Shown here piece by piece: positions 17,437 to 27,090 of a DNA stretch of 64,000 nucleotides. Below the pieces are notes generated by a model that saw only the letters and a list, made by a program, of their open reading frames with translations, was not told the DNA's origin and did not search any database. Source of the DNA: Pseudomonadota bacterium (GTDB taxonomy: Bacteria > Myxococcota_A > UBA9160 > JADFDR01); assembly GCA_003353845.1 (NCBI GenBank), contig PIVT01000006.1, forward strand, positions 1 through 64,000, in the 5' to 3' direction. The number at the start of each line of letters is the position of its first letter. Positions within the stretch are counted from its first letter, which is position 1. A program made the translations under genes and the position numbers.

Positions 17437-18487
17437 ATTGAATCCCCCCAGATTCGAAACTCCGAGTTTCCTCCAGAGTTTTGTGATGGACAGCCCTGCG
17501 CATCCACGCGTGACCGCCACTTTTCCCGACTTTCTTCAAAGTCGGGACGCCCCGCAGAACCACCTGGTTCCGGAAACGCAAATCGATCTCCACGGCCGCT
17601 GCGAGTTCCTCGGGTGCGGCGTCGCGAAGCAGGTTCAAGCGGGCGATGGTCTCGTCGAACTCACTGCGCCCGAATAAAAATTGTTGCTGGTTTGTGCGAA
17701 ACACCACGGCGTACCCCGGAATTTCCGTGTCCTTCAGGATGTGGATGCTTCGTACGTCAGGCAGGTCGTCGGCCATGGCCAGACTGTGCGCGAGGGCGAT
17801 AGCTTCGCGCAGGCGCGGGTTGGGGCTGCCCCACTCGACGTTTTCCGCGCCGTGGATGGATGGCAAGGTGTACTTGTCCATGGGCAGGGCAGGGGCGTAG
17901 GGGCGTCCCTCAGGATCGACCAGAATTCGCTTTGTTCCACCGGGCAAGTACGTCCAGGCTTGCGGCCAGACCTCTTGAATCGAAACCAACAGTCGCGAAG
18001 GGGGTAGGCGCACGATTTGGGCCCCCTCCACTTCAGGCAAGGCTTCGAGTTTCGCGCGGAGTTCTTTCGGGTCGAGATCCACCAAGGCTGTGCCCGCGCG
18101 CAGCTGCAGGACGCTTACCAGCTCAGGCGCTTGGAGGCGATAGTTTCCGGCCACTTCGACGGAACTCAGTTGAAAACGCTGGCCGCGCAGCAGCAGGTTG
18201 CTGATGTGGGTGACGGTAGAGGGCAGGGTGGTAATGAGAATCAAGCTGCCGAAGCCGATCAGGGCCACGGAACCGTAAGGTACCCACCACAGGCTGCCTT
18301 TCTGCTCTTGTTGTTGCTCCATTCGGGTACGCAAACGAGCGACGAAAATTTCCAGGGGATTGCTTTGGCGCGTGCGGCGCGTGTTGCCACGCTTGAGGGC
18401 ACGGCGGGAGAACGCTAGTAGGGTCGCCGACATCCGTTGAAACAAAGTTTTTCTTCCTCTGCGTTTCCAGCGACGCGTGCGAGTCAT
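17420..18487 (-). CDS. ftsQ: Cell division protein FtsQ/DivIB
   Basis: Bitopic inner-membrane divisome protein of 355 residues. A long basic cytoplasmic N-terminus of about 65 residues precedes one membrane helix (WWVPYGSVALIGFGSLILI). A POTRA domain follows (FQLSSVEVAGNYRLQAPELV), then the FtsQ beta domain. POTRA domains of this family recruit FtsL and FtsB. ATG overlaps the murB stop (ATGA). The basic N-terminus is longer than in E. coli FtsQ (about 25 residues). Confidence 0.95.
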   Translation of the reverse strand: MTRTRRWKRRGRKTLFQRMSATLLAFSRRALKRGNTRRTRQSNPLEIFVARLRTRMEQQQEQKGSLWWVPYGSVALIGFGSLILITTLPSTVTHISNLLLRGQRFQLSSVEVAGNYRLQAPELVSVLQLRAGTALVDLDPKELRAKLEALPEVEGAQIVRLPPSRLLVSIQEVWPQAWTYLPGGTKRILVDPEGRPYAPALPMDKYTLPSIHGAENVEWGSPNPRLREAIALAHSLAMADDLPDVRSIHILKDTEIPGYAVVFRTNQQQFLFGRSEFDETIARLNLLRDAAPEELAAAVEIDLRFRNQVVLRGVPTLKKVGKSGGHAWMRRAVHHKTLEETRSFESGGIQYVTQG

Positions 18488-19404
18488 TCCGCAGTCCTCC
18501 CCACAATTCTTACTTCCGGTTGAAGATGAATTCCGGTGCGCTTCTCCACCTCTTCTTGTGCTTTCGTGATCAGCGAAAGAACATCCGTGGCCTGCACCTC
18601 GCCCTCGGTGACAATGAAATTGGCGTGAATGTCAGAGATTTGAGCGCCTCCGATGTGAAATCCTTTCAGGCCTGCCTCGTCGATGAGCTGGCCCGCAGTC
18701 GTGCCGGGTGGATTCTGAAAGACGGAACCACAGGACGGGCGGTTCACGGGTTGCGTGGTACTGCGTTGCTCAGTCAGTCGACGGGTTTCAGCCAGTATCT
18801 CTTCCGGCGAAGCCTCTTGTAATTGAAAGCGAGCCGCGAGCAGCGCAGAGCCCGCTGGAATGCCGCACAAGGAGCGATAACTGAACTGCAGCTGGTCGCC
18901 TTTCAACTCGTGGACTTCTTTTCCAGAAGGGTCCATCACTTCGATGGACGTCACGACATCTTTCATTTCGCGTGTGCTGATGCCGGCGTTCATCATGAGC
19001 CAACCGCCCACAGAGCCGGGAATGCCGACACCAAACTCAAGGCCGCTCAAGCCTTCCTGGGTGCAGAATTTGGTTACGCGATGATGCGGTAGGCCCACTT
19101 CGGCGTACAGTTGATTGCCAGGTTCGCGGCGCAGTTCGCGGAAGCGCGCCAGGGAAATCACCACGGCCTCCACGCCGCCATCCAGTACCAGGGTGTTGAA
19201 GCCGCCGCCGATGACGAATTGATCCAGGTTGTGCTCATCGCAGAACCGAAGCAACTCGCTCAACTGTTCGCGGCTGCGGGGCAGGGCCATTGCGTCGGCG
19301 GGTCCGCCCACGCGCAAGGAAGTGTGCCGTGACATGGGGATGTCAAAGATGACGCCTTCTTCCATGACCTTTTGCAGACCCTTTCGGGTTTCGACGTCGA
19401 TCAT
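18484..19404 (-). CDS. murB: UDP-N-acetylenolpyruvoylglucosamine reductase
   Basis: FAD- and NADPH-dependent enzyme that reduces UDP-GlcNAc-enolpyruvate to UDP-MurNAc in the cytoplasm. FAD-domain motifs TSLRVGGPAD and GIPGSVGGWLMMNAG are present, as are the catalytic Ser in RPSCGSVFQNP and the C-terminal Glu in LQPEVRIVG. At 306 residues it matches the shorter (type II) MurB class. It overlaps murC upstream and ftsQ downstream by ATGA; ddl, which often sits between murB and ftsQ, is missing here. Confidence 0.97.
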   Translation of the reverse strand: MIDVETRKGLQKVMEEGVIFDIPMSRHTSLRVGGPADAMALPRSREQLSELLRFCDEHNLDQFVIGGGFNTLVLDGGVEAVVISLARFRELRREPGNQLYAEVGLPHHRVTKFCTQEGLSGLEFGVGIPGSVGGWLMMNAGISTREMKDVVTSIEVMDPSGKEVHELKGDQLQFSYRSLCGIPAGSALLAARFQLQEASPEEILAETRRLTEQRSTTQPVNRPSCGSVFQNPPGTTAGQLIDEAGLKGFHIGGAQISDIHANFIVTEGEVQATDVLSLITKAQEEVEKRTGIHLQPEVRIVGRTAE

Positions 19405-20789
19405 GTTTGCTTCTCCCGCAACCCTTGCAAAATGCGCGGTCCCAAGCTGGAAATACTTCCTGCACCCAAGGTAATGGCTAAGTCTCCCTCGTGCAGTTCT
19501 TTTGGTAGTTGAGCGGCAATGTCGTCGAGGTCGGAGACGAAGTGCACCTCGCGCCGACTCTGGGTCTCGATGGCCGTGGCCAGTGCTTCGGCAGTAGCAC
19601 CGGATATCGGTGTTTCGCCCGCGCTGTAAATCTCGCAGACATAGATCACGTCGGCGTCACTAAAAGCGGTGGCAAACTCATCGAAGAGGTCCCGTGTTCG
19701 CGTATAGCGGTGGGGTTGAAAGATCGTGACGATCCTTCCCTGGTGCAGTGCGCGCGCGGCAGCCAGGGTGGCTCGAATTTCCGCGGGATGATGACCGTAA
19801 TCGTCGACCACGAGTACACCCGCTTCGCGCCCCTTGGTCTCAAAACGTCGCTCGATCCCCAGGAAGCTTTCCAAGGCATCAGCCGCCGCTTGAAAGGGCA
19901 CTTCCAATTCATGCGCGATGGCCAAGGTGGCCAAGGTGTTGGCGATGTTGTGATCACCGGGCAGACGAATGCGCACACGTCCCAACTCCTCTTCACCACG
20001 CCGCACTGCGAAGCTCACGCCCGGTGTTTCCTGCTTGACGTCCGAAGCCACCAGGTCGGCTTCAGGGGAGAAACCGTAGGTGGTCACGCGGCGGGTCAAC
20101 TTGGGGAGAATGGCTTGTACGCCCGGATGGTCGCTGCACACCACGGCCAAGCCCCAAAAGGGGATGGCATTGATGAAGTGCACAAAGGCCTCTTTCAGCT
20201 CTTCGTAGGAGCCGTAGGCCTCCAGGTGCTCGGGATCGATGTTGGTGACCACGGCGTGTACGGGAGACAGGCGCAAGAAGGAGCCGTCGGATTCATCCGC
20301 CTCGGCCACCAGCAGGTTGCTCGCCCCCATTTTGCTTCCCGTGCGTTCGGGCTCGCTGGAGATGACGCGTCCACCGATGACGGCCGTGGGGTCGAGGCCA
20401 GCGCTCTCCAGCACATGGGTGATCAGCGAGGTGGTTGTGGTCTTGCCGTGGGTACCTGCGATGGCGATGCCATCTTTGAGTCGCATTACTTCGGCCAGCA
20501 TCTCCGCGCGGCGAATGACGGGGATCTTTAATTCTTCAGCGTATTGGAGTTCGGCGTTGTCCCGCGCTACGGCCGAGGAATAGACGACGACGTCGGCGCC
20601 CTGGATGTTTTCTGCGGAGTGCCCGGTAAAGACGGAAATTCCCAAGGATCGAAGACGTTGTACCGTTGCCCCTTCAGAGAGATCGGAGCCAGAGACCTCC
20701 ATGCCCTGGTTGCGGAGCAACTCGGCGATGCCGCACATGCCGATGCCTCCGATCCCAACAAAGTGGACATGTTGAATCTTGCGAAACAT
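19401..20789 (-). CDS. murC: UDP-N-acetylmuramate--L-alanine ligase
   Basis: Adds L-Ala to UDP-MurNAc with ATP. 462 residues. The nucleotide-sugar domain starts HFVGIGGIGMCGIAELL; the ATP P-loop is GTHGKTTTTS near residue 115, and EADESDGSF and DDYGHHPAEI are the other Mur-ligase signatures. The ATG at 20789 overlaps the murG stop as TGATG; an in-frame GTG lies directly before it. Confidence 0.98.
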   Translation of the reverse strand: MFRKIQHVHFVGIGGIGMCGIAELLRNQGMEVSGSDLSEGATVQRLRSLGISVFTGHSAENIQGADVVVYSSAVARDNAELQYAEELKIPVIRRAEMLAEVMRLKDGIAIAGTHGKTTTTSLITHVLESAGLDPTAVIGGRVISSEPERTGSKMGASNLLVAEADESDGSFLRLSPVHAVVTNIDPEHLEAYGSYEELKEAFVHFINAIPFWGLAVVCSDHPGVQAILPKLTRRVTTYGFSPEADLVASDVKQETPGVSFAVRRGEEELGRVRIRLPGDHNIANTLATLAIAHELEVPFQAAADALESFLGIERRFETKGREAGVLVVDDYGHHPAEIRATLAAARALHQGRIVTIFQPHRYTRTRDLFDEFATAFSDADVIYVCEIYSAGETPISGATAEALATAIETQSRREVHFVSDLDDIAAQLPKELHEGDLAITLGAGSISSLGPRILQGLREKQT

Positions 20790-22000
20790 CACAACTTCTC
20801 CTGCGCTTTTACGGGTGACGCACGCAAGGCGACATCTTCCTGTCGCTTTGCGGTACAGCCATTTTTTTCACCCAGCCATTCTCGGCAAATGCGCAGAATA
20901 CGGACAGCCGCATCGCTCTGTGCCAGGCGCGCGGCTTCGGCACTCATGCTTTCGAGTTGACTGGGGTCTGCAATGAAATGCGAAAGTATTTGTGCCAATG
21001 CTTCCCCGCTGAGATCAGCCGATTCCAGAATGCGTCCGGCACCGGCTTTCTCAAGTTCAACCGCGTTGGCGCGTTGGTGATCGTCGGCGGCATAGGGATA
21101 GGGTACGAAGAGCGCTGGCAGTTTAGATAGGGTGAGTTCAGCCACAGTCAAGGCGCCCGAGCGACAAAGTGCCAGGTCGGCCCAGCGGTAACGCGACAGC
21201 ATATCGGGTTCGAAGGGGATGATCTCGGTGTCGAAGATTTCGTTCAGGCCTGCCTCCGCATAGGCGGCTTCGACTCGCGCCAACTCCGTGCTGCCCGTCT
21301 GGTGAACGATCTTCAAAGAGCCAGCTGGCAGCAAGGGCAGGGCGGCGATCACGGCGTTGTTGATCTGGCGCGCGCCTTGGCTGCCTCCGAACACAAACAG
21401 GTGTAAGGGCGAAGCGGGCTTGTTGCGCGGGGCTTCTTGACGGAAGGCGTCTACTAAAGCGCGTCGCAAGGGTACGCCCGTGACGTGGACATGGCTGGAG
21501 GACCCACCGAGCCTGGTTGTGGCGGATTCGAAGCAGAGGAAAATCCGACCGGCCAAGCGCGCTGCCAGGCGATTTGCACGACCCGGGATGGCATTGGGTT
21601 CCACCAAGGCCAAAGGGACCCGCAACAGGAAAGCGGCCAATACGCTGGGAACCGCTGCATAGCCACCCACGGAAAGCACGAGCTTGGCTTTTTCTTTGCG
21701 CAGAATACTCATGGCGCGGAAGGTGGCGGGAAATAGACTCAGCACAGCGCGCAACTTCCCAGAAAATCCCTGTCCCATGACTTGCCGCGAGGGCAGACGA
21801 GCAAGGCGAAATCCCGCCTCGGGCACAAGCCGGTTCTCAAGACCCTTCTCGGAGCCAATGAACAACACCTCTTCACTTTGTCGGCGCAGCTCTTCGCCCA
21901 AGGCCAGGGCGGGCATGACGTGACCGCCTGTACCGCCACCGGCGATGATCCACGTTCCTTTTGTAGAAGTAACAACCCCTTTGCCTGAAGAGTCGCTCAT
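20789..22000 (-). CDS. murG: Undecaprenyl-PP-MurNAc-pentapeptide GlcNAc transferase
   Basis: Peripheral membrane GT28 enzyme that converts lipid I to lipid II. 403 residues. It shows the G-loops IAGGGTGGHVMPALAL and, in the C domain, FGGSQGARQIN, with the UDP-GlcNAc-binding end LFVPYPYAADDHQ. The C-terminus has an extra 25-residue polar/basic tail after the usual family end. Start overlaps the ftsW stop (ATGA). Confidence 0.97.
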   Translation of the reverse strand: MSDSSGKGVVTSTKGTWIIAGGGTGGHVMPALALGEELRRQSEEVLFIGSEKGLENRLVPEAGFRLARLPSRQVMGQGFSGKLRAVLSLFPATFRAMSILRKEKAKLVLSVGGYAAVPSVLAAFLLRVPLALVEPNAIPGRANRLAARLAGRIFLCFESATTRLGGSSSHVHVTGVPLRRALVDAFRQEAPRNKPASPLHLFVFGGSQGARQINNAVIAALPLLPAGSLKIVHQTGSTELARVEAAYAEAGLNEIFDTEIIPFEPDMLSRYRWADLALCRSGALTVAELTLSKLPALFVPYPYAADDHQRANAVELEKAGAGRILESADLSGEALAQILSHFIADPSQLESMSAEAARLAQSDAAVRILRICREWLGEKNGCTAKRQEDVALRASPVKAQEKL

Positions 22001-23232
22001 GCGCGTCTCCCCCTGGCAGATGTTCGTCCCGCGGTCTTCTTGTGGGTGCCACGCTTCTTACTCTCCGTTCTTCGCTTGTTCTTGTCGCTTCGCGCGGGAG
22101 CTGGTTTCTCGGGTGAAAGCTGTTGTTGGCGCGCCACGTTGAGCAGGAGTCCGACGGCAATCGCACTGGCGATGATGGAGGTTCGTCCATAGGAGAGCAG
22201 CGGAAGCGTGAGTCCTTTGGTGGGGATGGCGCCGGTGACCACTGCGATGTTGATGGCGCCCGGCAAGGCGATGAGCAGGGTGCAGCCAAAAGCCAGCAAT
22301 GTGGCGAAGCGGCTCGGTGAATTGCGCGCGATGCGTGAACCGGAGATCAGTAACCAGGCAAACCCGCCAATGACCAACAAGACCCCGATCAGGCCCAGCT
22401 CTTCAGCCACGGCTGAGAGGATGAAATCGGTGTGAGCTTCGGGCAAGTAGCCCAGCTTTTGTCGGCCGTTGCCCAAACCGACACCCAGGATGCCACCGCG
22501 GGCAAAGGCGACAAAGGACTGCACGAGTTGAAAACCACCGGCCTGGGAAGTTTCCCATGCGTGACGAAAGGCGGTAACGCGGGCTATGGCGTAGGGGTTC
22601 ATGGCGATGTAACCGCCCACGAGGCTGGCACCGGCGAGTCCGGGGATGACGAAGAGGCGAAGCGGCGCACCTGCCACAAAGAGCAGCGAGACGCCGAGCA
22701 AGAGGGTGATCACGGCATTGCCAAAGTCGGGTTGCAAGAGCAGTAAAAGCGCGGGTGGCAGCGCGATGATCAGGGCCGGGAACCAATCGCGCGGGGCGCT
22801 GATGGGCCGAGAATCCTTGGGCGACAGGTGGGCCGCCAGGGCCAGCACGGTGGCCAGTTTCATGAATTCCACGGGCTGAAAGGAGAAGCCGACTCCCGGT
22901 ATGGCGAGCCAACGCTGCGCGCCATTGACCTCTCGTCCCAGGAAGAAGGTCGCAGTGAGCAACAAAAGAGAGAGGCACCACAAGGGCACGGCCAGCTGGC
23001 GAATTCGCTGCAGCGGGACCAAGCAGGTTCCCAACAGAAGGATCAGCCCCATGCACACCGCGCCCACATGGCGCTGGAAAATGGGCGAAAAGAGTTGTCC
23101 GCCCAGGTGTGCCGAAGTGCTGAACAGGATGACGATGCCCATGCCCGTGAGCAGGGCGGCAGCACTTGCGACGCCGGTATCCATGGAGTCCCAAAATCCG
23201 AAGCGCTGTTGTGGAGCAACCTTGGGATTCAC
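21997..23232 (-). CDS. ftsW: Septal peptidoglycan glycosyltransferase FtsW (SEDS family)
   Basis: Polytopic inner-membrane polymerase that uses lipid II together with FtsI. 411 residues with about 10 membrane segments. SEDS signatures include QPDFGNAVI, GNGRQKLGYLPEAHTDFI and PTKGLTLPLLSYGRTS. The C-terminal 35 residues are very Lys/Arg-rich, a cytoplasmic tail longer than usual. It starts with GTG overlapping the murD stop (GTGA). Confidence 0.97.
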   Translation of the reverse strand: MNPKVAPQQRFGFWDSMDTGVASAAALLTGMGIVILFSTSAHLGGQLFSPIFQRHVGAVCMGLILLLGTCLVPLQRIRQLAVPLWCLSLLLLTATFFLGREVNGAQRWLAIPGVGFSFQPVEFMKLATVLALAAHLSPKDSRPISAPRDWFPALIIALPPALLLLLQPDFGNAVITLLLGVSLLFVAGAPLRLFVIPGLAGASLVGGYIAMNPYAIARVTAFRHAWETSQAGGFQLVQSFVAFARGGILGVGLGNGRQKLGYLPEAHTDFILSAVAEELGLIGVLLVIGGFAWLLISGSRIARNSPSRFATLLAFGCTLLIALPGAINIAVVTGAIPTKGLTLPLLSYGRTSIIASAIAVGLLLNVARQQQLSPEKPAPARSDKNKRRTESKKRGTHKKTAGRTSARGRRA

Positions 23233-24605
23233 GATGACGCTCCTCCCTGCACGGCTTTGAGTACAACCGGGCGACTCGGTTCGGGAAGGGCTTCAACGGC
23301 GGTGCGGAAGCGGTCACCGCGTTCCTCGAAATTTTGAAACTGATCAAAGCTGGCGCAGGCCGGTGCCAACAGTACGACGTCATTGGGCTCAGCGAGTCGG
23401 GCGGCTTGCGTGACCGCTGAATCCAGGTTGGGAACAATGACGCGGGGCACGGCCAGGGGCAGGGCCGCATCAATTTGCGGGCCTGCTTCACCCATGAGAA
23501 TGACTGCGCGCACATTGCCACAGGCGGCCGCCAGAGGTCGGAAGTCCAGCCCTTTGTCCTTGCCACCGGCGATCCAGACAATGGGAGTGTCGAAGCTTTC
23601 CAGCGCTCGCACCGTGGCACCTACGTTGGTGGCCTTGGAGTCGTCGATGTAGCGCACGCCACAAAGGCTGCGAACGAGTTCAGTGCGATGGGGCAAGCCG
23701 CGGAAGTGTTGCAAGACGTTCAGGGACTGGCCAAAGGAAGCGCCGGCTGCATGGGCCGCCAGTAAGCTCGCCAGGGCATTCTCCGAATTGTGCACACCGC
23801 GCAAGAAATCGACTTCGTACACGGTGCGCCATTCACGGCCATCGATGCGCATGACGATATCCTCCTCGTCGAACCATGCGCCTTGCTCCTGAGGTTCGGA
23901 GAGGTGGAAGGTCCACACACGGCCCGGCGCGGAGCGCGCGAGTTCGCGTACGCGAGGGTCGCCCGCGTTGGCGATGAGCAAATCATCTTTGGTCTGCTGG
24001 GAGAAAATTCGGGCTTTGGCCGAAATGTAGTTCTCCACGGACCCGTGTCGGTCTAAGTGGTCCGGCGTGATATTGAGCAGTACGGCGATGGCGGGTCGAA
24101 AGGCTTCCGTGGTGTCCAACTGAAAGGAGCTGACTTCGACGACCATCTGTTCCAGGGCCGGGTCGACGACGTCGAGAATAGGAATGCCAATGTTTCCGGC
24201 GGCCGCGGCGCGAATGCCAGCCCCGCTGAGCATGGCTTCGATCAGGCAAGTCGTCGTCGATTTTCCGTTGGTACCCGTTACCGCAATCATGGGGACGTCG
24301 GAGGTGCGGTAGGCCAGTTCGACATCACCCCAGACTTGTCGGGCATCCGCGGGGATTTTTTCTTGAGGGATGCCGGGGCTGGGAATCACCAAATCAAAGG
24401 GCGTGGCAGAGGGGAAGGGGATGCCCGTGCGCGCGACAGCCAAGCCTTCGAGATCGGGGTAACTGTTTTCGCTGTGTTGTTCATCCACAGCCAAAACGCG
24501 AGCGCCTTGCTTGGCGCAGTACGCCGCAGCGCTGCGTCCACTGCGACCCAAACCAAGTACAAGAATATTTTTTCCCGCTAAATCTTCCATTGCCAACTCT
24601 TCCAT
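23229..24605 (-). CDS. murD: UDP-N-acetylmuramoyl-L-alanine--D-glutamate ligase
   Basis: Adds D-Glu to UDP-MurNAc-L-Ala. About 458 residues; N-terminal Rossmann NILVLGLGRSGRSAAAYCA, P-loop GTNGKSTTT near 115, and the C-domain signature YIDDSKATNVGAT. Two starts compete: ATG 24605 and ATG 24590. The second is preceded by GGAAGAG and may be the real one. It lies 7 bp after mraY. Confidence 0.97.
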   Translation of the reverse strand: MEELAMEDLAGKNILVLGLGRSGRSAAAYCAKQGARVLAVDEQHSENSYPDLEGLAVARTGIPFPSATPFDLVIPSPGIPQEKIPADARQVWGDVELAYRTSDVPMIAVTGTNGKSTTTCLIEAMLSGAGIRAAAAGNIGIPILDVVDPALEQMVVEVSSFQLDTTEAFRPAIAVLLNITPDHLDRHGSVENYISAKARIFSQQTKDDLLIANAGDPRVRELARSAPGRVWTFHLSEPQEQGAWFDEEDIVMRIDGREWRTVYEVDFLRGVHNSENALASLLAAHAAGASFGQSLNVLQHFRGLPHRTELVRSLCGVRYIDDSKATNVGATVRALESFDTPIVWIAGGKDKGLDFRPLAAACGNVRAVILMGEAGPQIDAALPLAVPRVIVPNLDSAVTQAARLAEPNDVVLLAPACASFDQFQNFEERGDRFRTAVEALPEPSRPVVLKAVQGGASS

Positions 24606-24612
24606 GAACCGG

Positions 24613-25686
24613 TCAACGCAACTTCAGTGAGGAGAGAGCGACCAAAGCCAGGATCACCGAAATGATCCAAAATCGGACAACGATTTGTTGTTCGGGCCAA
24701 CCCTTCTTCTCGTAATGGTGATGAATCGGTGCCATGAGGAATACACGCTTCCCCGTGAGTTTAAACGAAACCACTTGGATGATCACCGAGAGAACTTCCG
24801 CCACGAAGATGCCACCCACCAAAGCGAGCAAGATCTCTTGTCGGATAATCACGGCGATGGTTCCCAGGGCGCCGCCCAATGCCAGTGAGCCCACGTCACC
24901 CATGAATACGGCCGCGGGAAAAGTATTAAACCACAAAAACCCCAAGCCGCCTCCCACCAAGGCTCCGCAGAAAATGGCTAACTCACCGGCGCCGACGACG
25001 GACTTGATGGCCAGGTAGTCGGCGATTTTGGCGTGGCCTGCGGCGTAAGAGAGAATCAAGAAAGTTCCCGACACAATAATGATGGGGCCAATGGCCAGGC
25101 CGTCGAGACCGTCGGTCAAGTTGACGCCATTGCTGGAGCCCACCACGATGAACATGGCCAAGGGGATGTAGAACAAGCCCAGGGCGGGGGTGAAGTTCTT
25201 GAAGAAGGGGACGGTGAGTTGCTTGTCGAAGCCGGGGTCATAGTAGATGGCGCAGGCGACGAAAACGGCCAGTGAGAACTGCCAGACCAACTTCATGCGC
25301 ACCGAGATGCCAGCGTTGTCTTTCTGAACCACCTTCTGGTAGTCGTCGATAAGCCCCAATACTCCGTAGCCAGTGGTCAGTCCCAGCAAAATCCAAATCC
25401 AGCGATTGGTGAGGTCGGCCCAGAGCAAGACCGACACCAACACGGACAGCAAGATCAGCAGGCCACCCATGGTGGGGGTGCCGGCTTTGGCGTGATGATC
25501 GGGACCGTCATCTTGGAAGGGCTGGTCGATACGCAGGCGTGTCAAAAACCGGATCAGTGGAGGGCCGACGACGAAGGCGATAAAGATGGCCGTTAGCGTT
25601 GCCGCGCCGATGCGGAAAGTGATGTAGCGGAAGACATTAAAGGCGCTGATGTCTGTGCTGAGATAATCGAAGAGGTGATACAGCAT
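24613..25686 (-). CDS. mraY: Phospho-MurNAc-pentapeptide translocase
   Basis: Integral membrane enzyme making lipid I. 357 residues, about 10 membrane segments. Catalytic signatures are LIDDYQK, NLTDGLDGLA and FMGDVGSLALGG; the cytoplasmic loop HHHYEKKGWPE is near the end. The ATG directly abuts the murF stop codon (TAGATG), with no spacing. Confidence 0.98.
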   Translation of the reverse strand: MLYHLFDYLSTDISAFNVFRYITFRIGAATLTAIFIAFVVGPPLIRFLTRLRIDQPFQDDGPDHHAKAGTPTMGGLLILLSVLVSVLLWADLTNRWIWILLGLTTGYGVLGLIDDYQKVVQKDNAGISVRMKLVWQFSLAVFVACAIYYDPGFDKQLTVPFFKNFTPALGLFYIPLAMFIVVGSSNGVNLTDGLDGLAIGPIIIVSGTFLILSYAAGHAKIADYLAIKSVVGAGELAIFCGALVGGGLGFLWFNTFPAAVFMGDVGSLALGGALGTIAVIIRQEILLALVGGIFVAEVLSVIIQVVSFKLTGKRVFLMAPIHHHYEKKGWPEQQIVVRFWIISVILALVALSSLKLR

Positions 25687-27090
25687 CTATGAAGCCTCTC
25701 TCGCGCACAGCGCTTGAACGATCCGTTCCATTTTCATGCTTCGAGATCCTTTGACAAGGATCAAATCGTTGGGTCTGAGAACGTTGTTGACACGTCGTAT
25801 CACGTCGTCCACTTGTTCCGTTTGGGAAATGCATTCGCGGCGCAAGCCTGCTGCTTCCGCCGCAGAAGCTAGCTCTTCACTGTACGTTCCGAATGCGATT
25901 AATTGCCCGATGTCCCCTTGGGCACATTGTTTACCCAGCGCGCGGTGTGCCTCTACGGCGTGGTCACCGAGCTCGCCCATATCGCCCAAAATGGCAATGC
26001 TGCGCTGACCGCCTTCCTTTGCCAGGGACTGGAGACTGGTTAGCGCCGCCGACATGGATTGGGGATTGGCATTGTAGGTATCGTCAATGATGGAGATTCC
26101 TTGGGAGAGTGAATGCAATTGCATGCGCCCCGCAATGCCTTGGTAAGACGCGAGCCCCGCTTGGATGTGATCCAGACTGGCGCCTGCTGCGAAAGCGGCC
26201 GCTGAGGCAGCCAGGGCGTTGGGGATCATCACTTCAGAGGCGCCGGGGACCTGAACCAATCGGCCCCCCGTGGGCGTGTGTAATTGGAAACGGAATCCAT
26301 CGCGCACGCGCTTAACCACACTGGCGCGAATTTCCGCGTTGGAATCAAAGCCAAAACGCAAAATCCTGGCGGCGGTTCGTTTGGCCTGGGCCATGACCAG
26401 GGGGTCGTCGGCATTGAGTACGGCTACGTGTTCCGGGCGCAATTTTTCGATCAGGGCCCCTTTTTCTTCGGCGATGGCCTCGGCGCTTCCCATGTGTTCG
26501 ATGTGGGCGCTGCCCACGTTGGTAATGATGGCGATGCCGGGATCGGCGATGTCCACCAAGGGAGCAATCTCGCCCGGGTGGTTCATGCCAATTTCCACCA
26601 CGGCAAATTCGTCGTCAGGCTCACGGCGCAAGAGGGTGAGGGGCAACCCGTACTGATTGTTGAGGTTGCCCTGGGTGCGCAGGCAGGGACCGATCTTCTC
26701 CAAAATGGATGCGCAGAGTTCCTTGGTGGTGGTCTTGCCGGAACTGCCCGTGATGGCCACCAGCGGGCCTTCGAAATCTTTGCGGTGATGTTTTGCCAGC
26801 AGACCCAGCGCCGTGGTGGTGTCTTCGACTTCAACCAAGGGCTGCTCGCCGGACACAGCGTTGTGTGAGTTGCCGCGCTCCACCAAGGCGCCAGCCGCTC
26901 CCGCAGCAAACACCTGGTCCAGGAAGCTGTGCGCGTCGTGGCGTGGACCGCGAATGGCGACGAAAAGCGTGCCGCTGTCGATTTCGCGCGAGTCGATGGA
27001 GACCCGGGTAAAGAGTTGTTGGCCGTTTCCTTGCAACAGTTTGCCTTGGGTCCAACGGGCCAGTTGCGCCGCGCGAAAGGGGACACTCAT
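25687..27090 (-). CDS. murF: UDP-MurNAc-tripeptide--D-alanyl-D-alanine ligase
   Basis: Adds D-Ala-D-Ala to complete the pentapeptide. 467 residues in three domains. P-loop GSSGKTTTKE near 115, motif EIGMNHPGEIAPLVDIADP and the C-domain motif IIDDTYNANPQSM are typical of MurF. Overlaps murE upstream by ATGA. No D-Ala-D-Ala ligase gene accompanies it in this cluster. Confidence 0.98.
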   Translation of the reverse strand: MSVPFRAAQLARWTQGKLLQGNGQQLFTRVSIDSREIDSGTLFVAIRGPRHDAHSFLDQVFAAGAAGALVERGNSHNAVSGEQPLVEVEDTTTALGLLAKHHRKDFEGPLVAITGSSGKTTTKELCASILEKIGPCLRTQGNLNNQYGLPLTLLRREPDDEFAVVEIGMNHPGEIAPLVDIADPGIAIITNVGSAHIEHMGSAEAIAEEKGALIEKLRPEHVAVLNADDPLVMAQAKRTAARILRFGFDSNAEIRASVVKRVRDGFRFQLHTPTGGRLVQVPGASEVMIPNALAASAAAFAAGASLDHIQAGLASYQGIAGRMQLHSLSQGISIIDDTYNANPQSMSAALTSLQSLAKEGGQRSIAILGDMGELGDHAVEAHRALGKQCAQGDIGQLIAFGTYSEELASAAEAAGLRRECISQTEQVDDVIRRVNNVLRPNDLILVKGSRSMKMERIVQALCAREAS